Shown here piece after piece: positions 1 to 11,506 of a DNA stretch of 64,000 nucleotides; the stretch's first letter is position 1; the number at the start of each line of letters is the position of its first letter. This DNA comes from Rutidosis leptorrhynchoides. Taxonomy: Eukaryota; Streptophyta; Magnoliopsida; Asterales; Asteraceae. The stretch lies in assembly GCF_046630445.1 (NCBI RefSeq), contig NC_092338.1, positions 203,639,501-203,703,500 on the forward strand, read 5' to 3'. The notes under the pieces were generated by a model, which was not told the DNA's origin, ran no database searches, and worked only from the letters and a program-made list of their open reading frames with translations. The position numbers were made by a program, and so were the translations under genes.

Positions 1-729
1 CTATGGTTGAATTATCAAAATCGAATATGCCCCTTTTTATTAAGTCTGTTAATCTAAGAATTAGGGAACAGACACCCTAATTGACGCGAATCCTAAAGAT
101 AGATCTATTGGGCCTAACAAACCCCATCCAAAGTACCGGATGCTTTAGTACTTCGAAATTTATATCATATCCGAAGGGTGTCCCGGAATGATGGGGTATT
201 CTTATATATGCATCTTGTTAATGTCGGTTACCAGGTGTTCACCATATGAATGATTTTTATCTCTATGTATGGGATGTGTATTAAAATATGAAATCTTGTG
301 GTCTATTGTTACGATTTGATATATATAGGTTAAACCTATAACTCACCAACATTTTTGTTGACGTTTAAAGCATGTTTATTCTCAGGTGAATACTAAGAGC
401 TTCCGCTGTTGCATACTAAAATAAGGACAAGATTTGGAGTCCATGTTTGTATGATATTGTGTAAAAACTGCATTCAAGAAACTGATTTCGATGTAACATA
501 TTTGTATTGTAAACCATTATGTAATGGTCGTGTGTAAACAGGATATTTTAGATTATCATTATTTGATAATCTACGTAAAGCTTTTTAAACCTTTATTTAT
601 GAAATAAAGGTTATGGTTTGTTTTAAAAATGAATGCAGTCTTTGAAAAACGTCTCATATAGAGGTCAAAACCTCGCAACGAAATCAATTAATATGGAACG
701 TTTTTAATCAATAAGAACGGGACATTTCA
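1..729 (+). mobile_element. 5' LTR of gypsy element G1 (last 729 bp; start lies outside the window)
   Basis: Nearly identical to 9175-9904: about 11 substitutions and one 1-bp indel by hand count, roughly 1.5 %. It ends in TTTCA and is followed two bases later by a tRNA-Met type primer site. This makes it the right-hand end of the 5' LTR of the element whose 3' LTR is 6466-9904. The low divergence points to a recent insertion. The upstream target duplication is outside the window. Confidence 0.93.
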
Positions 730-731
730 GT

Positions 732-743
732 TGGTATCCGAGC
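732..743 (+). other. Primer binding site of G1 (tRNA-iMet type)
   Basis: TGGTATCCGAGC lies two bases after the LTR end. It differs at one position from TGGTATCAGAGC, the usual complement of the 3' end of initiator tRNA-Met in plant retrotransposons. Minus-strand DNA synthesis would start here. Confidence 0.88.
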
Positions 744-937
744 GTTGGTCTTAGAGAACCAGAAATTTGCATTAGTGTGTCTTATCGAGTTTGTTAGGAT
801 GCATTAGTGAGTCTGGACTTCGACCGTGTTTTCTTTAAAAATGATTGCTTAACATTTTTGTTGGAAACTATATATTATTAACATGTATATATTATGTGAT
901 ATATTAATCTCTTAATATGTTTGATATTGTGTGATAG

Positions 938-1537
938 ATGTCTACCTCTAGTACAAATCCCATTGACTAACCTAATAATAACGAAGAGTCGAATATATAT
1001 TGGACTGATTCACAAGTTCCCGAAGAAGAACCGGAAGAAGAATCAGAACCGGAAGAAGAATCAGAATCGGAAGAGGAGGAACCGGAGGAGGAAATAGAAT
1101 CGGTGGGGGAAATAATAAAACGGTTAAGTAAAAGAAAATCCTCAACCAACCGACCAAGGTTAATTATGGTCAATGGTGTTTCCGCCAAGGAAGCAAAATA
1201 TTGGGAGGATTACCAATTCTCCGATGAATCGGATTCCGACGAGAATTCCGATGATGTTATAGAAATTACCCCAACTGAATTTAAAAAGAAAAAAGAAAAT
1301 AATAAGGGAAAGGGCATAAAAATAGAGAAATCTAATTCCAACCCCGATGAATTTTATATGTATCGTCAACCCCCGAAGCCCTTAAGTTGTAACAATGACC
1401 CGGGAACCTCTAAACCACCAGGTTTTTCTAAACCGTTGTGGAAAACGACAGCTCGTATTAGGGGAACATCATATATCCGTAAAAACTTGGCAAAACAAAC
1501 CAAAACTGAAGAAGAAGAAACGAGCGAGTCGGAATAA
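938..1537 (+). pseudogene. Acidic leader reading frame of G1 (function unknown, one nonsense codon)
   Basis: An ATG at 938 opens a frame that meets TAA at 968-970 and then runs open in the same frame to TAA at 1535-1537, about 200 codons in all. The first third is a strongly acidic Glu/Ser low-complexity stretch (about 1018-1105). A basic Lys/Arg segment follows, then a second acidic segment (DESDSDENSDD), a Lys-rich segment and an acidic C-terminus ending ETSESE. I recognise no domain. It sits between the primer site and gag, where plant gypsy elements sometimes carry additional frames. The next frame (1677) follows 139 bp of AT-rich DNA that ends in an acceptor-like TTTTACAG, so the two frames could be joined by splicing; this is inference. 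Downstream starts at 1103 or 1164 could still be used. Confidence 0.6.
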
Positions 1538-1676
1538 GATAGTTGTATTCGTGTGGTGTAATATATGTAATATAGTGTGCTTATGCTTTATGATAAATGT
1601 AAAAATTGCTTGTATTAATAAGTATTTTTTTTTTATGAATCTAACTCTTGTCTATTTTACAGTATAAAAACACAAA

Positions 1677-2360
1677 ATGGATAGACAACCCAATATTTTA
1701 AGAGACCTACCCGGAGACATGATTGATGAAATCTTGTCTAGAGTCGGTCAGAATTCTTCGGCACAACTATTTACGGCGAAATCAGTTTGTAAGACATTCG
1801 AAGAACGTTCCAAGAATGTCTTGGTTTATAAGAGACTTTCATTTGAAAGATGGGGGATATCACATTGGGAAACCCATAAGTTACGGTGTGTTTACTTTGA
1901 CGCATATATTGCGGGGAACCCAAATGCTATTTTACGCAACGGGTTAAGAAATTATTTTGACTCAATGTATCCGAATATAGGACTTCATGATTTAGAAAAA
2001 GCGGCTAACATGCAACATAAAGAAGCATGCTATGTTTACGGGTTAGTAATGTTCGCTTCTCACCAAAGTGAGAAAAAGAACATCGGGCTACAACTATTAA
2101 ACAAAACGTTCCCACAAGTGACGGAGTCGGTAATTGGGGTAAGAAATGAGGTTTTTAGGTTATTACGAGACTGTTGGTCATTACGTAACTCTCGTCCCTT
2201 TGACGACGTTACAACACGCTATCTTATCAACGGCCATAACGGTTATGTTCCACAAGACCAAGGATGGGAAGTAGTCCTAGTAAAACCAGAATGCATGACT
2301 TGTTTCTGGATGTATGAATTACGTGTCTTTATTGCCTTTGCTGAACGACTTGTGTACTAG
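1677..2360 (+). CDS. F-box-like protein carried inside G1 upstream of gag
   Basis: Intact 227-codon frame, ATG to TAG. Residues about 9-47 (NILRDLPGDMIDEILSRV onward) read as an F-box: the LPxDxxxEIL core, then hydrophobic positions and a VCK-F segment, where Skp1 would bind. Residues about 84-130 contain LEKAANMQHKEACYVYGL, which resembles a Sel1-like/TPR helix pair, as in plant F-box proteins that act as SCF ubiquitin-ligase adaptors. The Cys-containing C-terminus (PECMTCFWMYELRVF) is not recognised. F-box proteins are not part of the retrotransposon replication set, so this looks like captured host sequence. It has no stop codon, whereas neighbouring gag-pol has several. No host-style introns or promoter are seen. 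It may be transcribed from the LTR. Confidence 0.72.
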   Translation: MDRQPNILRDLPGDMIDEILSRVGQNSSAQLFTAKSVCKTFEERSKNVLVYKRLSFERWGISHWETHKLRCVYFDAYIAGNPNAILRNGLRNYFDSMYPNIGLHDLEKAANMQHKEACYVYGLVMFASHQSEKKNIGLQLLNKTFPQVTESVIGVRNEVFRLLRDCWSLRNSRPFDDVTTRYLINGHNGYVPQDQGWEVVLVKPECMTCFWMYELRVFIAFAERLVY

Positions 2361-2550
2361 CTAGAATTATCTTCACAACTATCTTATATCAAAGTTATTG
2401 TATGCTATATTTCATGCTTTATGTAAAATAAGCGGTATTGTAAGTTTGTAAAATATTGTATAAAAGTTTGAACGCGAAATATTATTATAATCAGTTTTTC
2501 ATATAGAATTGTAGTAGTTGAATTGTATATTAGCTACTAAGTATGAACTT

Positions 2551-2570
2551 AACTGGTAGGTACTACCCGA
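2551..2570 (+). other. Internal polypurine-tract-like motif of G1
   Basis: AACTGGTAGGTACTACCCGA repeats the core of the terminal polypurine tract and LTR start of the same element (AACGGGTAGGTAC at 6453-6465, then TGTAGTGACCCGA). It also matches 18 of 20 bases of a motif in element B (52086-52105, minus strand). It lies between the cargo frames and gag. A second plus-strand priming site is one possible reading; this is inference. Confidence 0.45.
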
Positions 2571-2701
2571 ATTTAAACTTATAAAACACTAATATGAAGA
2601 AAATCCTTTTATAAATGAGTTCATATTATGCTACGAAATACAATTAACTACTCTTAATATTCTGTATGATTAACTTGTTCCATTTGACTATTTTGAAGGA
2701 A

Positions 2702-3286
2702 ATGGCACCGACTACTCGACACACCGTGAATATGAATGAAGAGGAATTCCGTACTTTTCTAGCTTCAAACATAGCCGCAGTACAGGCTGCGCTACATACC
2801 AAAAATAACCTTGGACCTAGCAGTACAGGAAATCGTGTAGGATGCACCTACAAAGAATTCACTGCCTGCAAACCTTTGGAATTTGATGGAACCGAAGGAC
2901 CGATCGGATTGAAACGGTGGACCGAGAAGGTCGAATCGGTGTTTGCCATAAGTAAGTGTACTGAAGAGGACAAAGTGAAGTATGCTACGCATACCTTCAC
3001 AGGTTCTGCGTTAACATGGTGGAATACCTATGTTGAGCAAGTGGGACAAGATGATGCGTACGCACTACCGTGGTCAGCATTCAAGCACTTGATGAACGAG
3101 AAGTACCGTCCCAGAACTGAGGTCAATAAGCTCAAGACAGAACTTAGAGGGTTACGAACCCAAGGATTTGATATTACCACGTACGAAAGACGATTCACAG
3201 AATTCTGCCTATTGTGTCCGGGAGCGTTCGAAGATGAGGAAGAGAAGATCGACGCGTTTGTGAAAGGATTACCGGAAAGAATCTAA
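2702..3286 (+). pseudogene. gag: G1 gag (capsid part), ended by a nonsense codon
   Basis: The start at 2702 gives MAPTTRHTVNMNEEEF; an in-frame ATG lies 36 bp upstream at 2666. The frame contains the retrotransposon gag fold region: the segment ALTWWNTYVEQVG at about residues 103-115, then FKHLMNEKYRP and an ELRGLRTQG...YERRFTEF segment. TAA at 3284-3286 interrupts it, and the same frame continues directly into 3287 onward, so the stop is a single nonsense change in a longer gag-pol frame. Gag packages the RNA into cytoplasmic virus-like particles. Confidence 0.85.
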
Positions 3287-5425
3287 GAAGATATAAGTTC
3301 ACACGAGCCCGCCTCCATACAACAGGCATGTAGAATGGCTCACAAACTAGTGAACCAGATTGAGGAAAGAATTAAAGAACAGACGGCTGAAGAGGCCAAT
3401 GTGAAGCAAGTCAAAAGAAAGTGGGAGGAAAACGGTGATAAGAATCACCAATACAACAACAACAGAAATTACAATAATAATCGCAACAATTATCCCAACA
3501 ATCGCAACATCAATCGCAACTACAACAAACGGCCCAACAACAACAACAACAGCAACTACAATAATCATCCCAACAACAATAACAACCGCAACAACAACAA
3601 CAATCAGAAGCAGCTATGCCAAAGGTGTGAAAAGTATCACTCGGGGTTCTGCACCAAATTTTGCAACACGTGTAAAAGAAATGGTCGTAGCGCGGCGAAG
3701 TGTGAGGTCTACGGACCAGGAGTTAACATAACGAAAGGAACAAATGGTGTCCGAACGAGTAATGGCGGAGCAAGTAGTGTCGGAGCAATTTATGCCAATG
3801 TAGTTTGTTATAAATGTGGAAAACCGGGCCACATTATTAGAAATTGCCCGAACCAGGAGAACACGAATGGACAATGCCACGGAAGAGTTTTCAATATTAA
3901 TGCGGCAGAGGCACATGAAGAACCAGAGCTTGTTACGGGTACGTTTCTTATTGACAATAAATCTGCTTACGTTTTATTTGATTCGGTTGCGGATAGAAGC
4001 TATATGAGTAGAGATTTTTGTGCTAAATTAAGTTGTCCATTGACGCCGTTGGATAGTAAATTTTTACTCGAATTAGCAAACGGTAAATTAATTTCTGCAG
4101 ATAATATATGCCGGAATCGAGAAATTAAACTGGGAAGCGAAATATTTAAGATTGATTTGATACCAGTAGAGTTAGGGAGTTTTGATGTAATAGTTGGCAT
4201 GGACTGGCTGAAGAAGGTGAAAGCAGAGATCGTATGTTATAAACATGCAATTCGCATTGTACGAGAAGAAGGAGAACCCTTAATGGTGTACGGAGAAAAG
4301 GGCAACATGAAGCTACATCTTATTAGTAATTTGAAGGCACAAAAACTAATAAGAAAAGGTTGCTATGCTGTTCTAGCACACGTCGAGAAAGTACAAACTG
4401 AAGAAAAGAGCATCAATGATGTTCCCGTCGCAAAAGAATTTCCCGATGTATTTCCGAAAGAATTACCGGGACTACCTCCACATCGATCTGTTGAATTTCA
4501 AATAGATCTTGTACCAGGAGCTGCACCAATAGCTCGTGCTCCTTATAGACTCGCACCCAGCGAGATGAAAGAACTGCAAAGCCAACTGCAAGAACTATTA
4601 GAACGTGGTTTCATTCGACCAAGCACATCACCATGGGGAGCTCCTGTTTTGTTTGTCAAGAAGAAGGATGGTACATTTAGGTTGTGTATTGACTACAGAG
4701 AGTTGAACAAACTTACCATCAAAAACCGTTATCCACTGCTGAGAATTGACGACTTATTTGATCAACTACAAGGCTCGTCGGTTTATTCGAAGATCGATTT
4801 ACGTTCTGGATATCATCAAATGCGAGTAAAGGAGGATGATATTCTAAAAACTGCTTTTAGGACGCGTTACGGTCATTACGAGTTTATGGTTATGCCGTTT
4901 GGATTGACTAACGCACCAGCTGTGTTCATGGACCTTATAAACCGAGTGTGTGGGCCATATCTTGACAAGTTTGTCATTGTTTTCATCGATGACATACTTA
5001 TTTACTCAAAGAATGATCAAGAGCACGAAGAACATTTGAGAAAAGTGCTAGAAGTATTGAGGAAAGAAAAATTGTACGCTAAGTTTTCAAAGTGTGCATT
5101 TTGGTTGGAAGAAGTTCAATTCCTCGGTCACATAGTGAACAAAGAAGGTATCCAGGTGGACCCGGCAAAGATCGAAACCGTTGAAAAGTGGGAAACCCCA
5201 AAAACTCCGAAGCATATACGTCAATTTTTAGGATTGGCTGGTTACTACAGAAGATTCATCCAAGATTTCTCCAAAATAGCAAAACCCTTGACTGCATTAA
5301 CGCATAAAGGGAAGAAATTTGAATGGAAGGATGAACAAGAGAAGGCGTTTCAATTATTGAAGAAAAAGCTAACTACGACACCTATATTGTCATTGCCTGA
5401 AGGGAATGATGATTTTGTGATTTAG
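3287..5425 (+). pseudogene. pol: G1 nucleocapsid, protease and reverse transcriptase
   Basis: Same frame as the gag part. An Asn-rich linker (about 3440-3610) is followed by a cysteine cluster and a CCHC zinc knuckle ([14 protein letters not shown], 3806-3847). The protease segment has DSVAD where the aspartic protease loop is normally DSGAD; GTT at 3986-3988 replaces the glycine codon, which should inactivate it. The reverse transcriptase has the expected blocks: [37 protein letters not shown] and the FIDD catalytic site (4982-4993, YxDD family). TAG at 5423-5425 interrupts the frame exactly at the RNase H start. The family is Ty3/gypsy, probably a chromovirus-type (Tekay/Del-like) lineage; the lineage call is tentative. 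Confidence 0.9.
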
Positions 5426-5842
5426 TGTGACGCATCAAAGCAAGGTCTCGGTTTTGTATTAATGCAACGGACGAAGGTGATTGCTTATGCGTCTAGACAA
5501 TTGAAGATTCACGAGCAAAATTATACGACGCATGATTTGGAATTAGGTGTGGTTGTTTTTGAATTAAAGACTTGGAGGCACTACTTATATGGGGTCAAAA
5601 GTATTATATATACCGACCACAAAAGTCTTCAACACATATTTAATCAGAAACAACTGAATATGAGGCAGCGTAGGTGGATTGAATTGTTGAATGATTACGA
5701 CTTTGAGATTCGTTACCACCCGGGGAAGGCAAATGTGGTAGCTAACGCCTTGAGCAGAAAGGACAGAGAACCCATTCGAGTAAAATCTATGAATATAATG
5801 ATTCACACTAACCTTACTACTCAAATAAAGGAGGCGCAATAA
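5426..5842 (+). pseudogene. pol: G1 RNase H domain
   Basis: Continues the same frame after the nonsense codon. The first catalytic Asp is in CDASKQG, the Glu in HDLELG and the next Asp in YTDHKS. The last conserved acidic position, usually Asp in a VADALSR-type motif, reads Asn here (VANALSR). RNase H degrades the RNA of the RNA-DNA hybrid during reverse transcription. Consecutive TAA and TGA codons at 5840-5845 separate it from the integrase. Confidence 0.85.
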
Positions 5843-6430
5843 TGAGTTTTAAAAGAGGGAAATTTAAAGGATGAAATACCCAAAGGATCGGAGAAGCATC
5901 TTAATATTCGGGAAGACGGAACCCGGTATAGGGCTGAAAGAATTTGGGTACCAAAATTTGGAGATATGAGAGAAATGGTACTTAGAGAAGCTCATAAAAC
6001 CAGAAACTCAATACATCCTGGAATGGGGAAGATGTACAAGGATCTTAAGAAACATTTTTGGTGGCCAGGTATGGAAGCCGATATTGCTAAATATGTAGGA
6101 GAATGTTTGACGTGTTCTAAGGTCAAAGCTGAACATCAGAAACCATCATGTCTACTACAACAACCTGAAATCCCGGAATGGAAATGGGAAAACATTACCA
6201 TGGATTTCATTACTAAATTGCCAAGGACTGCAAGTGGTTATGATACTATTTGGGTAATAGTTGATCGTCTCACCAAGTCAGCACACTTCTTGCCAATAAG
6301 AGAAGATGACAAGATGGAGAAGTTAGCACAACTGGGAGGACCCGAGTTCACCTGGGAGCGTGAAGATCTGATGAAGAAGAAATACCCGCATTTATTTCCA
6401 GAAGATACGTCAACACCTCCAACTGCTTAA
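5843..6430 (+). pseudogene. pol: G1 integrase, internally deleted
   Basis: The same frame resumes after the two stops. The zinc-binding part is present (EAHKTRNSIHPG ... CLTCSKVK, about 5980-6120), followed by the start of the catalytic core with the first Asp (MDFITKLP). At about 6334 the core breaks off, and the frame jumps to what looks like the normal extreme C-terminus of such polyproteins (GGPEFTWERED ... KKKYPHLF) before TAA at 6428-6430. The second Asp, the Glu and the chromodomain/GPY-F region are missing. The product cannot be an active integrase. Confidence 0.85.
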
Positions 6431-6465
6431 AATTTCGGGACGAAATTTATTTAACGGGTAGGTAC
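6431..6465 (+). other. Polypurine tract region of G1
   Basis: A short purine-rich stretch ending AACGGGTAGGTAC lies directly before the TG of the 3' LTR. The same sequence with small changes precedes the 3' LTR of element B on the other strand (46155-46175), which supports its role as the plus-strand primer. Confidence 0.7.
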
Positions 6466-9400
6466 TGTAGTGACCCGAACTTTTCCATGTTTATATATAT
6501 ATTAAATGAAATTGTTATTTACATGATTAAGTGTTTCCAACATGTTAAGCAATCAAACTTGTTAAGACTTGATTAATTGAGATAGGTTTCATATAGACAA
6601 TTCACCACCCAAGTTGACCGGTGATTCACGAACGTTAAAACTTGTAAAAACTATACGATGACATATATATGGTTATATATATAGTTAACATGATTTTATT
6701 ATAAGTATGTATCTCATTAGGTATTTTAACAATGAGTTATATACATAAAAATGAGACTATTAATTTAAGAAACTCGAAAGCGATATATATAACGATTATC
6801 GTTATAACAACGTCTTACTAGGTACATATGAATCATATTAAGATATTGATACACTTGGTTAATTATGTTAAATGATAAGTAAATATATTATTAAGTGTAT
6901 TAACAATGAAATACATATGTAAAAATAAGACTACTAACTTAATGATTTTGAAACGAGACATATATGTAACGATTATCGTTGTAACGATATTTAACTGTAT
7001 ATATATCATACTAAGATATATTATATATCATAATATCATGATAATATAACAATTTAACATCTCATTTGTTATAATAAACAATGGGTTAACAACATTCAAC
7101 AAGATCGTTAACCTAAAGGTTTCAAAACAACATTTACATGTAACGACTAACGATGACTTAACGACTCAGTTAAAATGTATATACATGTAGTGTTTTAATA
7201 TGTATTCATACACTTTTGAAAGACTTTAAGAAACTTATCAAAATACTTCTACTTAACAAAAATTCTTACAATTACATCCTCGTTCAGTTTCATCAACAAT
7301 TCTACTCGTATGCACCCGTATTCGTACTCGTACAATACACAGCTTTTAGATGTATGTACTATTGGTATATACACTCCAATGATCAGCTCTTAGCAGCCCA
7401 TGTGAGTCACCTAACACATGTGGGAACTATCATTTGGAAACTAGCTTGAAATATCTCATAAAATTACAAAAATATGAGTAATCATTCATGACTTATTTAC
7501 ATGAAAACAAAATTACATATCCTTTATATCTAATCCATACACCAACGACCAAAAACACCTACAAACACTTTCATTCTTCAATTTTCTTCATCTAATTGAT
7601 CTCTCTCAAGTTCTATCTTCAAGTTCTAAGTATTCTTCATAAATTCCAAAAGTTCTAGTTTCATAAAATCAAGAATACTTCCAAGATTGCAAGTTTACTT
7701 CCAAGTTTTCTAAATCCATTCCAGGTAATCATCCAAGATCAAGAAACCTTTGTTACTTACAGTAGGTTATATTTCTAATACAAGGTAATAATCATATTCA
7801 AACTTTAATTCAATTTCTATAACTATAACAATCTTATTTCGAGTGGAAATCTTACTTGAAATTGTTTTCGTGTCATGATTCTGCTTCAAGAACTTTCAAG
7901 CCATCCAAGGATCCTTTGAAGCTAGATCTATTTTTCTCATTTCAAGTAGGTTTATCCAAGGAACTTGAGTTAGTAATGATGTTCATAACATCATTCGATT
8001 CATACATATAAAGCTATCTTATTCGAAGGTTTAAACTTGTAATCACTAGAACATAGTTTAGTTAATTCTAAACTTGTTCGCAAATAAAAGTTAATCCTTC
8101 TAACTTGACTTTTAAAATCAAATAAACACATGTTCTATATCTATATGATATGCTAACTTAATGATTTAAAACCTGAAAACACGAAAAACACCGTAAAACC
8201 GGATTTACGCCGTCGTAGTAACACCGCGGGCTGTTTTGGGTTAGTTAATTAAAAACTATGATAAACTTTGATTTAAAAGTTGTTATTCTGGGAAAATGAT
8301 TTTTATTATGAACATGAAACTATATCCAAAAATTATGGTTAAACTCAAAGTGGAAGTATGTTTTCTAAAATGGTCATCTAGACGTCGTTCTTTCGACTGA
8401 AATGACTACCTTTACAAAAACGACTTGTAACTTATTTTTCTGACAATAAACCTATACTTTTTCTGTTTAGATTCATAAAATAGAGTTCAATATGAAACCA
8501 TAGAAATTTTATTCACTCAAAACGGATTTAAAATGAAGAAGTTATGGGTAAAACAAGATTGGAAAATTTTTCTCATTTTAGCTACGTGAAAATTGGTAAC
8601 AAATCTATTCCAACCATAACTTAATCAAATTGTATTGTATATTATGTAATCTTGAGATACCATAGACACGTAAACAATGTTTCAACCTATCATGTCGACA
8701 CATATATATATATTTTGGAACAACCATAGACACTCTATATGTGAATGTTGGAGTTAGCTATACAGGGTTGACGTTGATTTCAAAATATATATAGTTTGAG
8801 TTGTGATCAATACTGAGATACGTATTCACTGGGTCGTGGATTGATTCAAGATAATATTTATCGATTTATTTCTGTACATCTAACTGTGGACAACTAGTTG
8901 TAGATTACTAACGAGGACAGCTGACTTAATAAACTTAAAACATCAAAATATATTAAAAGTGTTGTAAATATATTTTGAACATACTTTGATATATATGTAT
9001 ATATTGTTATAGGTTCGTGAATCAATCAGTGGCCAAGTCTTACTTCCCGACGAAGTAAAAATCTGTGAAAGTGAGTTATAGTCCCACTTTTAAAATCTAA
9101 TATTTTTGGGATGAGAATACATGCAGGTTTTATAAATGATTTACAAAATAGACACAAGTACGTGAAACTACATTCTATGGTTGAATTATCAAAATCGAAT
9201 ATGCCCCTTTTTATTAATTCTGGTAATCTAAGAATTAGGGAACAGACCCCCTAATTGACGGGAATCCTAAAGATAGATCTATTGGGCCTAACAAACCCCA
9301 TCCAAAGTACCGGATGCTTTAGTACTTCGAAATTTATATCATATCCGAAGGGTGTCCCGGAATGATGGGGATATTCTTATATATGCATCTTGTTAATGTC

Positions 9401-9904
9401 GGTTACCAGGTGTTCACCATATGAATGATTTTTATCTCTATGTATGGGATGTGTATTGAAATATGAAATCTTGTGGTCTATTATTACGATTTGATATATA
9501 TAGGTTAAACCTATAACTCACCAACATTTTTGTTGACGTTTAAAGCATGCTTATTCTCAGGTGAATACTAAGAGCTTCCGTTGTTGCATACTAAAATAAG
9601 GACAAGATTTGGAGTCCATGTTTGTATGATATTGTGTAAAAACTGCAATCAAGAAACTGATTTCGATGTAACATATTTGTATTGTAAACCATTATGTAAT
9701 GGTCGTGTGTAAAAAGGATATTTTAGATTATCATTATTTGATATTCTACGTAAAGCTTTTTAAACCTTTATTTATGAAATAAAGGTTATGGTTTGTTTTA
9801 AAAATGAATGCAGTCTTTGAAAAACGTCTCATATAGAGGTCAAAACCTCGCAACGAAATCAATTAATATGGAACGTTTTTAATCAATAAGAACGGGACAT
9901 TTCA
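6466..9904 (+). mobile_element. 3' LTR of G1 (3.4 kb)
   Basis: Starts TGTAGTGACC after the polypurine tract and ends GGGACATTTCA, where the homology with 1-729 ends. The length is 3439 bp. It holds no coding sequence I can support. A possible promoter lies near 7524-7530 (TTATATC), followed by a C/T-rich leader at about 7570-7640. The LTR contains a single copy of the CCGGAATGATGG segment that is tandemly repeated in element B's LTRs. A solo LTR of the same family, reversed, lies at 47536-50898. Confidence 0.93.
7524..7530 (+). promoter_or_regulatory. Candidate TATA box of the G1 LTR
   Basis: TTATATC sits about 40 bp before a C/T-rich, A-rich leader typical of a transcribed R/U5 start. There is no independent evidence of use. 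Confidence 0.3.
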
Positions 9905-9980
9905 TATGGCACATAGCCATGCGATCGCATGGCTTGAGGATCCAGCTCACACTCGACCAATCCACATTGCCGACACTCGT

Positions 9981-10060
<80 letters not shown>

Positions 10061-10250
10061 CTATATAATTATTTATATAATATATTATATTTACGAGTAT
10101 GGTTAACATGTAATTTTTTTTCTAATGACTTATTCGTTGTCACTCAACTAATGTCCCGGTTCTAGTTTTTCAAACGTCGTTTCGTACACTAAGAAAACTA
10201 GCACTTTACGTTTTGCGATGCGTACCTTTATCAATAATTAGACTTATCCA
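9905..10250 (-). mobile_element. Fragment of an Athila-type LTR (reverse)
   Basis: Contains the CATGCGATCGCATG palindrome at 9918-9931 followed by CCAGCTCACA, as in the LTR of element C (59067-59100). It then has a (TA)n array and a stretch similar to C at 59240-59350 (GTCCCGGTTC ... TTTTGCG ... TTATCAATAATT). G1 is inserted directly to its left, so the rest of this LTR is outside the window or gone. The right boundary is approximate. Confidence 0.5.
9987..10056. repeat. (TA)n microsatellite
   Basis: About 70 bp of uninterrupted TA inside the Athila-type LTR fragment, at the place where the related LTR of C has AT-rich sequence. Confidence 0.95.
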
Positions 10251-11264
10251 TCGATAAACTATATAACTCGAAGTATAATCTACACATTTGTGTGTTATCA
10301 TCAATTTCTCCTTTAAATTAATGTCTCGTTATTTAACAAAGTATATTTAATAATATTAATTTAAATCAAAACGTTTTATGGCTAAGTTAATATTATTTTT
10401 TATTATTTTGTAAAATATAAATATATTTTCATTTAGAAATATAAATTTATATATATTAGAAATATTTATTTAATAATATAATATTTAGTTTTTCAAATAC
10501 TAATTATATTTCAATGTATAATTTAAGTTTGTGTACATAATAGAAAATATTATATCATGTAACGTTTTCATTTTAACTTAACTAGATATAGTTCATTTAT
10601 GTACTAGCGTTTATTTTAACTTCTTAAATGTTCTAGTTAACTTATTTAAATATTAATTGACTCAATAAATAAATGTTACTATCGTTTACTTAATTAATTT
10701 GAAACCATATATATATTAAATATTCATAAATATGTTTTAAATACACGTTGCGAGTTATTTATATACTTAATAATTAATATTCCAACCTATTGTATATATA
10801 TTCAAATTATGTTATTTAAACAAAAAAACATTTTAATAATCAAATTCTATTGAATTGAAAAACATTTCCGCACGTTTGAAAATAGATCAATCGAATATTA
10901 TGAAATTCAACTCTCCACTAACTTTTGTCTAACTTTCGTTTATTTGACACTTTGTTCCTACTTGTAAATCACTTTACCATTTATTCCAAATATCGTTAAA
11001 AAGAATAGATTTCTTAAATCATAGTGGACCTCATAACATAGACCCGTAATCATATCACAATGTATCTGATAATTCAATCATTTGATATTATCTTTTAATT
11101 CCATCGATAAATATATTAAATATATCTTGAAACAAATACGTTCATGTAAAGTATTATACATCCAATACTTTATTAACATTTTCAAGTCATATAATAGATT
11201 TCATAACGTATTTTCATATCAACTAACGTGTTTAATGTTTTATTAATATTTCTCAATTTAATAT

Positions 11265-11338
<74 letters not shown>

Positions 11339-11506
11339 CTATTTACACATAATTGTTCGTGAATCATCGAGAACAGTCGAAGGGTAAATGAATACATGAA
11401 CATAGTTCAAAGTTTTTGAGATTTTAATCATTACAGACTTTGCTTATCGTGTCGAAATCATATAAGATTAAGTTTAAATTTGGTCAGAAATTTTCGGGTC
11501 GTCACA
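10251..11506 (-). mobile_element. Remnant of a gypsy LTR related to element B (reverse)
   Basis: The right end (about 11340-11506) matches the right end of element B's LTR (57410-57571): the TTCGTGAATCATCG segment, ACAGACTTTGCTTATCGTGTCGA, and the terminal TTTTCGGGTCGTCACA. Read on the minus strand it starts TGTGACGACCCG, as that LTR does. The left part is AT-rich and too diverged to bound by eye. No genes seen. Confidence 0.55.
11264..11333. repeat. (CA)n-(TA)n compound microsatellite
   Basis: About 26 bp of CA followed by about 45 bp of TA, inside the LTR remnant. Related LTRs have a TA array at the same place. Confidence 0.95.

Noticed and set aside
1677..2360. F-box frame as an independent host gene
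   Set aside because: It lies between the primer site and gag of G1 with no sign of separate boundaries or target duplications, so it is treated as element cargo.
3347..3916. Antisense frames over G1 gag-pol
   Set aside because: Shadows of the sense frame with hydrophobic low-complexity composition from the Asn-rich linker.
7216..7449. Small frame in the G1 3' LTR
   Set aside because: No domain, and it lies in LTR upstream sequence; the reversed copy in S (about 50080-50270) is not open to the same extent.
9879..10109. Frames encoding (Ile-Tyr)n
   Set aside because: Translations of (TA)n arrays; the same applies at 11182, 25896-26616, 45899, 57283 and 58770.
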